Assembly (NCBI GenBank): GCA_003567725.1
Contig: PWYU01000021.1
Span: 1 to 59,064 of the forward strand
Source: Syntrophomonadaceae bacterium
GTDB lineage: Bacteria; Bacillota; Dethiobacteria; DTU022
Length of the DNA: 59,064 nt
Direction: 5' to 3'
How positions within the stretch are numbered: position 1 is the first letter of the stretch; each line of letters begins with the position of its first letter. Of this stretch, positions 10,182-18,386 are shown one piece after another. The notes below the pieces were generated by a model that was given only the letters and a program-made list of their open reading frames with translations, did not search any database and was not told where the DNA came from. A program made the translations under genes and the position numbers.

Positions 10182-10211
10182 TTGACATTGTGCCACTATT
10201 TATGCTATTAT
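10182..10211 (+). promoter_or_regulatory. sigma-A type promoter for the TRAP transporter operon
   Basis: TTGACA at 10182-10187, an 18-base spacer and TATTAT at 10206-10211. It follows a terminator directly and precedes a leader of about 290 bases before the permease gene. Confidence 0.55.
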
Positions 10212-10217
10212 CAGTAC

Positions 10218-10505
10218 CGTAAATTATCCGTATAGATCAAACAGTAGCTTTCTTCAATATCTTATAATACTTTTACATATATATACATTAGCTAATATTA
10301 CAACAGAATAATCAAGAAACGGGGCTTTTTTTAATATTAGCGCTTCTAAACTCAACACTTCAGGCATTTTTATATCTAATACCCTCTATAGTTTTTTTGG
10401 ATTTACCTGTTTCAATATTACAAAAGAGGGGGGTGAGATCATAACAACAGGCTGTCCTGATAAGAATAGCTACTTCATTTAAAAGGGGAGGAAAGTCACA
10501 AGTAG
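10218..10505 (+). other. long AT-rich 5' leader of the TRAP operon
   Basis: No gene with a credible start is present. The leader is AT-rich with several T-runs. I saw no recognised riboswitch signature, and its length is the only hint of leader regulation. Confidence 0.3.
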
Positions 10506-12515
10506 ATGAATCAAGACAATCATAACAACTTATCTGAAGAAGAACAATTGAGGATAGATCGGCTTGCAGAAGAAAAATTGGAACAAGGGTCGGAAGAAGC
10601 AATTGGCTTGCACAATCACCGGTCTTTTGATTCCAAAATTATCACCAATATCGTTTCTTTTATCTGTGTTGTATTTGCTTTAACATTCATCTATTTTGCA
10701 TACTGGGGTTACCCCAATCCCCAAATAAGCCGTGGTGCATATCTCGGTTTTATCCTGGTGCTATGTTTTCTCTTATTTCCGGCAACGAAAAATTCACCTA
10801 AAAATAAACCCTCTATTATAGACTGGATTTTAGCGGCTGTCTCTGTATATTGCTGTGTTTTCTTTATTTATGTTTATGAAGATATCATGTTTCGAGGTGC
10901 TGATGTCACAGCGCTTGAAATCATAATTAGCGTAGTCGGCATCTTGCTATGTCTTGAGGTAACCCGCCGCGTTGTTGGTAATTTTATGCCTGTACTGGCC
11001 ATCCTTTTCCTGCTTTATGCCTATTTTGGCCCTTATGTCCCGGGTATGCTGGCCCACCGGGGCTACGATTTTGCCAGAATAGTATCGCAGCAATGGTTAA
11101 CCATTTATGGTATTTTTGGGGTTGTTACAGCAATATTTGCAAACTTTGTTTTTCTTTTTATCATATTGGGAACTATTCTGGAGCGCTTTGGAGCAGCCCG
11201 GTTTTTTATTGAGCTTCCGTACTCCCTGGTAGGCCGTTCCAGGGGTGGACCGGCAAAGGCAGCGGTTTTGGTCAGTGGGTTTATCGGTTCGATTAGCGGC
11301 AGTGCGGTGGCCAATGTTTCAACTACGGGAACTTTTACCATACCGTTAATGAAAAGGACAGGATATAAACCTTATGTAGCAGCAGGTGTTGAAGCAGCAG
11401 CTTCTACCGGTGGGCAGATGGTGCCCCCTATCATGGGTGCTGCAGCTTTTCTAATTGCCGAATTTGCCAACGTTCCCTATGCTACTGTGGTGCTTGTTTC
11501 TATTGGCCCGGCAATTCTTTATTTTGCTTCGGTGCTCTGGATGGTCCATTTAGAAGCTGTAAAGGAAGGGTTAGAAGGGCTTAGAAAAGACCAGCTGCCC
11601 GACCTAAAAGTAACCTTTAAAAAGGGCTGGTTTTACATAATCCCCTTTGTTATTATTTTTGTCCTCCTTTTCGAGGGTTATTCACCCGGGTTGGCAGCTT
11701 TTTGGGCAATTGTATCCATATTTGGCATCGGTATGATCAATCCTCAGACGCGGATGAATTATTACGGTATAGTTGAAATGCTTACGCTTGCCAGCAAAAG
11801 ATCCTTGTTAATAGGTTCTATGGCCGGCAGTATTGGGGTATTAATCGGGGTTGTGCAGCTTACAGGATTAGGTCTCAGGGCTTCAGAATTTATTGTTGAT
11901 TTGTCAGCGGGTATTTTACCCCTGGCTATAATCATGGTTGGGGTTGCCTCATATATTTTAGGTATGGGATTAACAGTAACTTCATCATATGTAATCCTTG
12001 CCATTCTGGCTGTTCCAGCCCTAACAGAATTAGGTATTGCTGCGCTGGCAGCACACCTGATTGTATTCTGGTTTAGCCAGGACGCCAATGTGACTCCGCC
12101 GGTCTGCCTGGCAGCTTATACCGGGGCGGGGATTGCCGGCGCAAACCCGATGCAAACTGGCTGGCAGTCCTTTATGTTTGCCAGGGGCCTGTATGTAATG
12201 CCATTTATGTTTGCCTATGTGCCTGCTTTTTTGCTGGACGCTCCGGTTTACGATATAGTATTGAACTACTTAGCAGTCCTTTTCGGTTTACTGGCCATGG
12301 GAATATTTTTCAGAGGTTTTTTTGTTACCAGGATGTTCTGGTGGGAACGTATCATAGCCGCAGTGTCCGCCTTTTTGCTCTTTACTCCCTGTCATTACCA
12401 GGATTTAATAGGACTTGCGCTATTTGTGGGATTGTTTATCTTTGAAAGAAAAGTTTCTTTACCTAAGGCAATTCAGGACAAAGAACAAACAGCAGCAATA
12501 ACAGAATCACAATAA
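10506..12515 (+). CDS. TRAP transporter fused permease (DctQM, TAXI type)
   Basis: 669-residue polytopic membrane protein. After an acidic cytoplasmic N-terminus (about 1-45) come four segments like the small DctQ subunit (about 45-170). A long DctM-like part follows, with the glycine-rich VSGFIGSISGSAVANV and EAAASTGGQMVPPIMGA segments typical of fused TAXI permeases. It drives sodium- or proton-coupled import together with a binding protein. AGGGGAGG at 10484-10491 precedes the ATG by 14 bases. The binding protein and a DUF1850 protein follow. Aminotransferase genes on both sides suggest an amino compound or keto acid as cargo (inference). Confidence 0.92.
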   Translation: MNQDNHNNLSEEEQLRIDRLAEEKLEQGSEEAIGLHNHRSFDSKIITNIVSFICVVFALTFIYFAYWGYPNPQISRGAYLGFILVLCFLLFPATKNSPKNKPSIIDWILAAVSVYCCVFFIYVYEDIMFRGADVTALEIIISVVGILLCLEVTRRVVGNFMPVLAILFLLYAYFGPYVPGMLAHRGYDFARIVSQQWLTIYGIFGVVTAIFANFVFLFIILGTILERFGAARFFIELPYSLVGRSRGGPAKAAVLVSGFIGSISGSAVANVSTTGTFTIPLMKRTGYKPYVAAGVEAAASTGGQMVPPIMGAAAFLIAEFANVPYATVVLVSIGPAILYFASVLWMVHLEAVKEGLEGLRKDQLPDLKVTFKKGWFYIIPFVIIFVLLFEGYSPGLAAFWAIVSIFGIGMINPQTRMNYYGIVEMLTLASKRSLLIGSMAGSIGVLIGVVQLTGLGLRASEFIVDLSAGILPLAIIMVGVASYILGMGLTVTSSYVILAILAVPALTELGIAALAAHLIVFWFSQDANVTPPVCLAAYTGAGIAGANPMQTGWQSFMFARGLYVMPFMFAYVPAFLLDAPVYDIVLNYLAVLFGLLAMGIFFRGFFVTRMFWWERIIAAVSAFLLFTPCHYQDLIGLALFVGLFIFERKVSLPKAIQDKEQTAAITESQ

Positions 12516-12652
12516 ACAAGGAGGTGATTTATAGAAGAGGGATCGTTGCTGTAGCTCTGCCCAGCTTATCGTAAGCAGTAATTGGCAGCAGTTTTGTTCA
12601 GCGTGTAAAAGAGTTCAGAATTAAAAAAACATGAAAGAGGGAGGTAAAGAAA

Positions 12653-13738
12653 GTGAAGAGAAGATTATGCTGGCTAGTTTTAGGGATGTTTTTAGTGGGT
12701 ATGCTGACTATGGTTGTAGCTTGTGAGGATCCTGAGCCGGATGAACCGGTAGTTGATCCGGATGAAGAAGTAGAGGAAGAAGTTGATGAAGAAGTAGTAG
12801 AAGAAGAAGAAGTTGATGAAGATACTGTGGAATTTCTCAGTATTGTAACCGGCGGTACCGGAGGGGTCTACTTCCCTTATGGTGGAGGAATGTCTACGGT
12901 TATCAACCGTCATGTTCCTTACCTGCGCGCTACTGCAGAAGTTACCGGGGCGTCGGTGGAGAATACCCGGATGATTGCAGAAGAAACGGCTGAACTGGCC
13001 TTGATCATGAATGACGTTGCTTACATGGCATATAATGGTATCGGTGAACACTTTGAAGGTGACCCACAACCGATCCGCACAATTTTCGCCATGTATCCTC
13101 ATCATTATCATGTAGTGGTGTTGGAAGACTCTGATGTAGAAACTATCGATGACATTCGCGGTAAAACAGTTTCCGTTGGAGCCCCGGGCAGCGGAACTGA
13201 GTTCAAAACTGATCTGGTTTTAAGCACGCTTGGGATCAGCTATGACGAGTTTGATGTGGTCAGGCTTCCTTTTGCCGAAACCGGCGTTGATTTAAGGGAC
13301 GGTCGGATTGATGTCGGTATCTGGGACGTGGCTGCGCCTACATCTTCTATCGAAGAAGTTACCGCTACTCGAGATATCAGAATCATTTCATTTTCAGATG
13401 AAGAAATTGATACAATTACTACAGAGCACCCCTTCTATTCTCGTTTTGAAATGGAACCGGGAACTTACGCAGGCCAGGATGAGCCGGTTGTAAACCCCAG
13501 TGTATGGAACTCTGTAGTTGCTCACGAGGATTATCCTGAAGATTATGTCTATGATATTGTGAGTTCTATGTTTGAAAACATTGATCACCTGATTGCGATT
13601 CACCATTTCGCAGAATTTTCTACGGCGGAGAATACCATGGAACATGCTGTTATTCCACTCCATGCTGGAGCTGTAAGGTATTTTGAGGAACAAGGTATTG
13701 ATATCCCGGATGAATTAATTCCGCCGGAGATGCAGTAA
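12653..13738 (+). CDS. TAXI-family TRAP transporter substrate-binding lipoprotein
   Basis: 361 residues. A signal peptide ends in a lipobox with Cys at residue 24, followed by an extremely acidic linker (about 25-58, nearly all Asp, Glu, Pro and Val). The binding domain begins at about 60 with the family's GGTGGVYFPYGGG motif. It is anchored outside the membrane and hands ligand to the fused permease encoded just upstream. The start is GTG at 12653 with AGAGGGAGGT at 12636-12645. The acidic linker is unusual in length and suggests a salt- or alkali-adapted cell surface. The ligand is unknown, and glutamate-like acids are common for the family. Confidence 0.92.
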   Translation: MKRRLCWLVLGMFLVGMLTMVVACEDPEPDEPVVDPDEEVEEEVDEEVVEEEEVDEDTVEFLSIVTGGTGGVYFPYGGGMSTVINRHVPYLRATAEVTGASVENTRMIAEETAELALIMNDVAYMAYNGIGEHFEGDPQPIRTIFAMYPHHYHVVVLEDSDVETIDDIRGKTVSVGAPGSGTEFKTDLVLSTLGISYDEFDVVRLPFAETGVDLRDGRIDVGIWDVAAPTSSIEEVTATRDIRIISFSDEEIDTITTEHPFYSRFEMEPGTYAGQDEPVVNPSVWNSVVAHEDYPEDYVYDIVSSMFENIDHLIAIHHFAEFSTAENTMEHAVIPLHAGAVRYFEEQGIDIPDELIPPEMQ

Positions 13739-13750
13739 CACCCGGCTTTA

Positions 13751-14335
13751 ATGATGATCATTAATAGCTATTGCTCAAGCTTGACTGAAATTGTAAGACA
13801 ACTAAAAAAGAGGAAAAGGATGCTTTTGCTCCTTTTCCTCTTTACCTTTTTAATCGCCATTATGCTCTATTTGGTAAACAATTCATACCATTACCTGGTC
13901 ATTGAAAACTTAGAGCAGGCCGGTGAAAAGTATTATCTTCCCGTACAAGAAGAAGAAGAATTTACAATTAAGTATATTCACTCGGTAGATCTTTTACCGG
14001 TTTATGAAATATATAGCCATCATAGGGGCAATATTCAGCTAAAAGAAACCCATTTTTATAATTTTGGGGCCGGGATGGGCTTGCTTAAAGATAGAGGTGT
14101 TTATGTGGAAGAAGGAGATCTGCTGAAGATTATTGAAATAAATGAACAAGTTGAACCCTTTGTACTCAGGACCGGTGAGGGGCCCAATCAAATCCTGATG
14201 CATAGAGGTAAGAACTACATGTTGGCTGAACACTTTGGCAATGATGCCAGGCTGCTTTTAAAAACTACAGAGCTTTCCGGGATAGAGCTTTTCACAAAGG
14301 CGCTCATTCCAGGTGAAGAAATAAAAACTAAATAA
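13751..14335 (+). CDS. DUF1850 protein associated with TAXI-TRAP transporter
   Basis: 194 residues with one N-terminal membrane segment (about residues 24-43) and an extracytoplasmic domain. The segment FTIKYIHSVDLLPVYEIY matches the DUF1850 signature, and this family is regularly encoded beside TAXI binding proteins and fused permeases. Its molecular role is not known. It starts 12 bases after the binding-protein gene, so it is in the same operon. ATG at 13751 has no clear ribosome-binding site. ATG at 13820, just before the membrane segment and after an A/G-rich stretch, is a plausible alternative start. Confidence 0.8.
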   Translation: MMIINSYCSSLTEIVRQLKKRKRMLLLLFLFTFLIAIMLYLVNNSYHYLVIENLEQAGEKYYLPVQEEEEFTIKYIHSVDLLPVYEIYSHHRGNIQLKETHFYNFGAGMGLLKDRGVYVEEGDLLKIIEINEQVEPFVLRTGEGPNQILMHRGKNYMLAEHFGNDARLLLKTTELSGIELFTKALIPGEEIKTK

Positions 14336-14465
14336 TCGAAAGGACTTTGATTTAGTTTTTATTTTCATGGACCATGCATATTGAACTGTGTTTGTTAAAC
14401 AAGGTCATGCCTGTTACAAGTGAGATAATAATCAAACCCATAGTTTTTATTTAGGAGGTGCTTTT

Positions 14466-15785
14466 TTGTCAAAAGCAGAAAATCTGGAGAGGCAATATGT
14501 GTTAAGGTCATGGGCGGTTCAGGGGACAATGCCTTATGACGAAATCGTAGGAGGTAAAGGATGCTGGTTTTGGGATAAAAATGGGAAAAAATACCTTGAT
14601 TTTTCTTCCCAGTGGATTAATACTAATATTGGCCATCAGCATCCCAAAGTAGTTGAAGCTATAAAAGAACAGGCTGAAAAACTATGTTTTATAGCCCCAA
14701 ACTTTGGCCATGAATCAAGAGGCTTATTAGCCGAACAGATAGTGAAAGTCACACCTGGAGATCTAAACAAGGTGTTTTTTACCCTGGGTGGAGGTGAATC
14801 GAACGATAATGCTATCAACCTGGTCCGTCAGGTTACCGGCCGGTATAAAGTAATGTCGCGTTATCGTTCTTACCACGGTTCTACGTTGGGCGGACTAAGT
14901 ATTAGCGGGGAGCCGCGACGTTTGCCGGCAGAGCCTCTCATGCCTGGAATAATCAGATTTTTTGATCCATACTGCTATCGCTGTAGCTTCGGTAAATCTT
15001 ATCCGGGCTGTGGAATTGAATGCGCGGAACATATCCGTGAGATTATGCTGTATGAAAACCCGGAATCAATTGCAGCGCTTTTCTTAGAACCGGTAACCGG
15101 TACAAACGGTGTCTTTGTGCCTCCTAAAGAATATTTGCCCAGGGTAAGGGAAATTTGTGATGAATTTGGAGTTTTACTGGTAGCAGATGAAGTGATGTCC
15201 GGCTGGGGGAGGACCGGCAAATGGTTTGGTGTAGACAACTGGGACGTGGTGCCCGATGTGATGACCATGGCTAAAGGGGTAACCCAGGGCTATGTACCTC
15301 TCGGAGCAATTGTGGTCAATCAAAAACTGGCCGATCATTATGATGATAAAATGTTCTGGTGCGGTTTAACCTACAGTGGTCATCCCCTGGCCTGCGCTGC
15401 CGGTGTAGCTACTGTCAAAATATATGAAGAAGAAAACTTAATTGAGAACTCTGCCCGGATGGGTGAAAAATTGAGCAGTGGGCTAAAAAGACTAAAAGAT
15501 AAACATCCTTCAGTAGGCGATGTTCGTTCAATTGGACTTTTTTCTTCTATCGAGCTGGTTAAAGATCGGGAAACAAGAGAACCTTTAGCTCCCTGGAATG
15601 GGCCGGATCCGGGGATTATGGCTAAGATTAATCATTGCTTGCGGGATAAAGGGGTCTATGTTTATATTCGCTGGAACTACCTGTTCATTGCCCCTCCGCT
15701 TTCTATCAATGAAGAAGAGCTTAATTTTGGATTAGAAGCAGTTGATCAATGCTTAGAGCTGGCTGATCAAGAAATTCAAGCTTAA
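14466..15785 (+). CDS. class III aminotransferase, copy 3
   Basis: 439-residue PLP aminotransferase. It has GGGESNDNAINL in the phosphate-binding region, DEVMSGWGRTG and the PLP lysine in MAKGVTQGY (about residue 270). It carries the C-x2-C-x8-C-x3-C motif (YCYRC...C...C). The GWGRTGKWF segment resembles taurine-pyruvate and related pyruvate-accepting aminotransferases, but the substrate cannot be fixed. The start is TTG at 14466 with AGGAGGTG at 14453-14460. It is the last plus-strand gene before the convergent MttB-family gene. Confidence 0.88.
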   Translation: MSKAENLERQYVLRSWAVQGTMPYDEIVGGKGCWFWDKNGKKYLDFSSQWINTNIGHQHPKVVEAIKEQAEKLCFIAPNFGHESRGLLAEQIVKVTPGDLNKVFFTLGGGESNDNAINLVRQVTGRYKVMSRYRSYHGSTLGGLSISGEPRRLPAEPLMPGIIRFFDPYCYRCSFGKSYPGCGIECAEHIREIMLYENPESIAALFLEPVTGTNGVFVPPKEYLPRVREICDEFGVLLVADEVMSGWGRTGKWFGVDNWDVVPDVMTMAKGVTQGYVPLGAIVVNQKLADHYDDKMFWCGLTYSGHPLACAAGVATVKIYEEENLIENSARMGEKLSSGLKRLKDKHPSVGDVRSIGLFSSIELVKDRETREPLAPWNGPDPGIMAKINHCLRDKGVYVYIRWNYLFIAPPLSINEEELNFGLEAVDQCLELADQEIQA

Positions 15786-15789
15786 ACAG

Positions 15790-15839
15790 TAAGTCAGAGG
15801 TTTGACGAAGATTTTTACATCCGCCATTCCTCTGACTTA
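15790..15839. terminator. hairpin between convergent aminotransferase and MttB-family genes
   Basis: Perfect 11-base arms TAAGTCAGAGG (15790-15800) and CCTCTGACTTA (15829-15839) with a 28-base loop. The position between two convergent genes suggests a shared terminator, although the T-tracts are weak. Confidence 0.5.
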
Positions 15840-15867
15840 TCTATTTAATGTCAGGCTTTAAATTTTG

Positions 15868-17304
15868 CTACTTGATATTCTTAAACTTTGATCTTAAGCT
15901 TTTTTCCATATCTTCGCTGAAACCAAGCGTTTTGTGTTCTTTTAAGATGCGCTTTACTTCTTCGTTAGCTCTGGTATATGAATCCTTGGATCCTTCAGCT
16001 TCCCAAACACTGCGCTGGCTCCGATCGGCATGAGTGGGGATATAGAATTCTTTGCGGACATTTTCAAATGTGTGCTTATGGTCCAGGAAATGCCCCCCCG
16101 GTCCTACTTCAGCGATAACATCCCTGGCGATCGTATTTTCGTTTGTTTCCACACCTTCTACGGCTCTCAGGGCCATCCCTACAGAATCGTTATCGATAAC
16201 CATTTTTTCATAAGATAAAGTGGTGCAAAACTCTATGATGCCGAAAGCATCGTGAATGTAGTTGCAACCTGAAAGTGCTACAATCATAGCCGTATTTGCG
16301 CTTTCGTATCCTGCCTGGGCATCGACTGTTTTCGAATCAGACATGCCTCCGGTTCCGTAAATAGGCACTTTGTAGTACTGCGCCATTTGAGCACAACCGA
16401 CATTAATCAAGGCTGATTCTATACAGCCCGCCAGATAGGTACCGCTTTGCATATTTATTGTACTGGCAACACTGCCGTAAATGGTAGGAGTCCCTTTATT
16501 GACCAGCTGGGCCAAAACCAGTCCGGCCAATGATTCTGCATTATTGATGGTGACTGTTCCGGCCATTGTAACAGGAGAAGTTGCTCCTGCCAAAGGCTCT
16601 GCCGGAGTTGTAACCGGAAGGCCGCGCTTGGCTATTTCAATCAAAAAGTCACTATAGGTGTTTTCCATCTTCAATGGGCTCATGATCAGGGTAATAAAAG
16701 AAACAAAGGGGCGATCCTTCAATTTTTCTTTTCCGCCGGCTATTTCTTCAGCCATTTCAATTACCGACATCATCCCGTCCATGGTGTAAATACCACCCAT
16801 TACATGCTTTGATGTGTTGGCGAAAGAGTGAAAAAAGCGATTGACGTCTTCATCTTCAATAGAAACATCGCCTGCATAACAGTTAATCAGGAAAAATGCG
16901 ACATTGTCCAGTGCATCAGTCATCTTTGCGTACCCGGCAACATCTCTTACTTCGGTTGGCCTTTTTTTGCCTGTATCGATATCAAGGGTGTTTAAGGCCG
17001 TGCCGCCTGTGCCCAGGTAAACGTTTGTTCCTTCTAAAACCAGGTCATTTTTCTCTTCCCGTCCGCAGAGCACAACTTTTGACGGAGCAGAATCAACTGC
17101 ATCTTCAAGCATACCTCTGGGGATTTTGACTATCTTGTTTTCTTTGTCTGTTGTTGCCCCATTGTCGGCAAAGATTTGCATTGCCCTTTTATTGTGGACC
17201 TGGATACCTACATTCTCAAGCAGGTAGACAGAAGCTTCATGAATCTCTTTCATATCACTTTCACTAAAAACCTTGTAGCTTCCACCTTTGTACTGTTTAA
17301 ACAT
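15868..17304 (-). CDS. trimethylamine methyltransferase (MttB) family, non-pyrrolysine
   Basis: 478 residues covering the whole MttB-like TIM-barrel length in one uninterrupted frame. It keeps SHVMGG-like and GTGGMSDSKTVDAQAGYES segments. Members move a methyl group from a quaternary or tertiary amine to a corrinoid protein. Versions without pyrrolysine act on glycine betaine, proline betaine, carnitine or gamma-butyrobetaine. No in-frame amber codon occurs inside the gene. It stops with TAG, and readthrough would add only eight residues. AAAGGAG lies at about 17312-17318 before the ATG. No corrinoid protein gene lies next to it, so its partner must be elsewhere. Confidence 0.88.
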   Translation of the reverse strand: MFKQYKGGSYKVFSESDMKEIHEASVYLLENVGIQVHNKRAMQIFADNGATTDKENKIVKIPRGMLEDAVDSAPSKVVLCGREEKNDLVLEGTNVYLGTGGTALNTLDIDTGKKRPTEVRDVAGYAKMTDALDNVAFFLINCYAGDVSIEDEDVNRFFHSFANTSKHVMGGIYTMDGMMSVIEMAEEIAGGKEKLKDRPFVSFITLIMSPLKMENTYSDFLIEIAKRGLPVTTPAEPLAGATSPVTMAGTVTINNAESLAGLVLAQLVNKGTPTIYGSVASTINMQSGTYLAGCIESALINVGCAQMAQYYKVPIYGTGGMSDSKTVDAQAGYESANTAMIVALSGCNYIHDAFGIIEFCTTLSYEKMVIDNDSVGMALRAVEGVETNENTIARDVIAEVGPGGHFLDHKHTFENVRKEFYIPTHADRSQRSVWEAEGSKDSYTRANEEVKRILKEHKTLGFSEDMEKSLRSKFKNIK

Positions 17305-17757
17305 AATTAAACTCCTTTCATTTTTAAAAAACCAAACTTATTTATTTTTTAGATCTTTCCCCTTACCTTAAAGAAAGGCTTTATCATGACTCTCCCAAAA
17401 TAATTTGACTGCAATATTACTCCGGTTATTTCGCAACTACAGTTTTAACCACGCTCCTTCCTTTATTAAAAGAGGTGCTAAATAACTAAATCATTGCAGG
17501 TTCCCTGTTTTTATAATTAACCATGCATAGATCTTTAAATTAAACAAATGACAGACTATAAGCCTGCCTGATAAATAACTGGCCAAAGGTTAACTTGGGG
17601 AATGTGAATTAACTGTAAAGCAAGCTTGAATAGAAAACTACGTTTCATAGCCTCACTGGTTGATGCGCCTGTATTATTATAATGACTGTGGTAGAAAAGT
17701 GCATGATATCAAGATGCTAATAAGCTGCAGCTTTTTAGGAGCAATATTAAAATTCTG

Positions 17758-17852
17758 GTTTATCAATCAGGCCCTCGTTGTTACAGCCAAAAAGAGCTGC
17801 GATGTTTAATATATCAGATCGGGCTGTAATAACGAAACCCTGTTTGATTAAC
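17758..17852. repeat. long imperfect inverted repeat in the non-coding region
   Basis: Arms 17758-17788 and 17822-17852 are complementary at 25 of 31 positions. A perfect run of 8 bases sits next to the loop (TTACAGCC / GGCTGTAA), with a 33-base loop. It could be an RNA hairpin, a MITE-like remnant or a protein-binding palindrome. Confidence 0.55.
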
Positions 17853-18205
17853 AATCATACTCCTTTCTTTTTGTATTAATCTAGACTTAGCTGCTCCCCT
17901 TGAAACAGTTAAAACCTTTAAACAGCTAAACTCCCATTAAAACTGAACTAATAAAAGCAGTTACGAGTAACTGCTATTTATATAATACGCCAAATTAAGG
18001 AAAATTACAAGTGATTTCAGGCCATTTTAATTATTCGAAAATGGCCCAGGTAGCATAAAGCATAGAGAGGCATGAAGAATCAGAATCATAGAGGTTCAGG
18101 TCTTTAATGATGAGTTTTAAAAAATGGAAGGTTATGGTTTATGTTTATTGAAAAAAGAATCAAGTTTTGAATTGTTGAATCGTTTAAAAAGATCCTTTCA
18201 AAACA

Positions 18206-18235
18206 TTTACTTCTCCTTTTAATTTATTCTATGCT
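18206..18235 (+). promoter_or_regulatory. possible promoter for the C69 peptidase gene
   Basis: TTTACT at 18206-18211, an 18-base spacer and TATGCT at 18230-18235, about 150 bases before the start codon. Both boxes are imperfect. Confidence 0.3.
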
Positions 18236-18386
18236 ATCATATATTCATCATGGTCATAAAATTACGCATTGAATGGCCAAAAGCCATCTATCATATAACA
18301 ACTAGAGGGAATGCCCGCAATGATATCTGCAGAGATGATCGGGATCGCAAAAGCATCTTTCTTTATTTTTTGGGAGGACTAATGAT

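Larger units (their letters stand above)
17305..18386. other. 1.1 kb non-coding region between divergent mttB-like and peptidase genes
   Basis: No gene of normal length was found on either strand. It must hold the promoter of the minus-strand MttB-family gene and of the peptidase gene. It contains the long imperfect inverted repeat at 17758-17852. It may be a decayed remnant, since translated pieces are short and stop-rich. Confidence 0.5.

Noticed and set aside
10218-10505. Riboswitch in the TRAP operon leader
   Set aside because: Length is suggestive, but no recognised aptamer motif or terminator pair was found.
15868-17304. Pyrrolysine-containing MttB
   Set aside because: No TAG occurs inside the frame. 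The TAG at its end would be followed by only eight codons before another TAG. TAG also ends many ordinary genes here (for example at 4140, 8357, 27965, 41584, 52704 and 55072).
17814-17858. 14-codon minus-strand leader peptide inside the inverted repeat
   Set aside because: The Shine-Dalgarno-like AAAGGAG lies only one to two bases before the ATG, and the frame is very short and far from the next gene.
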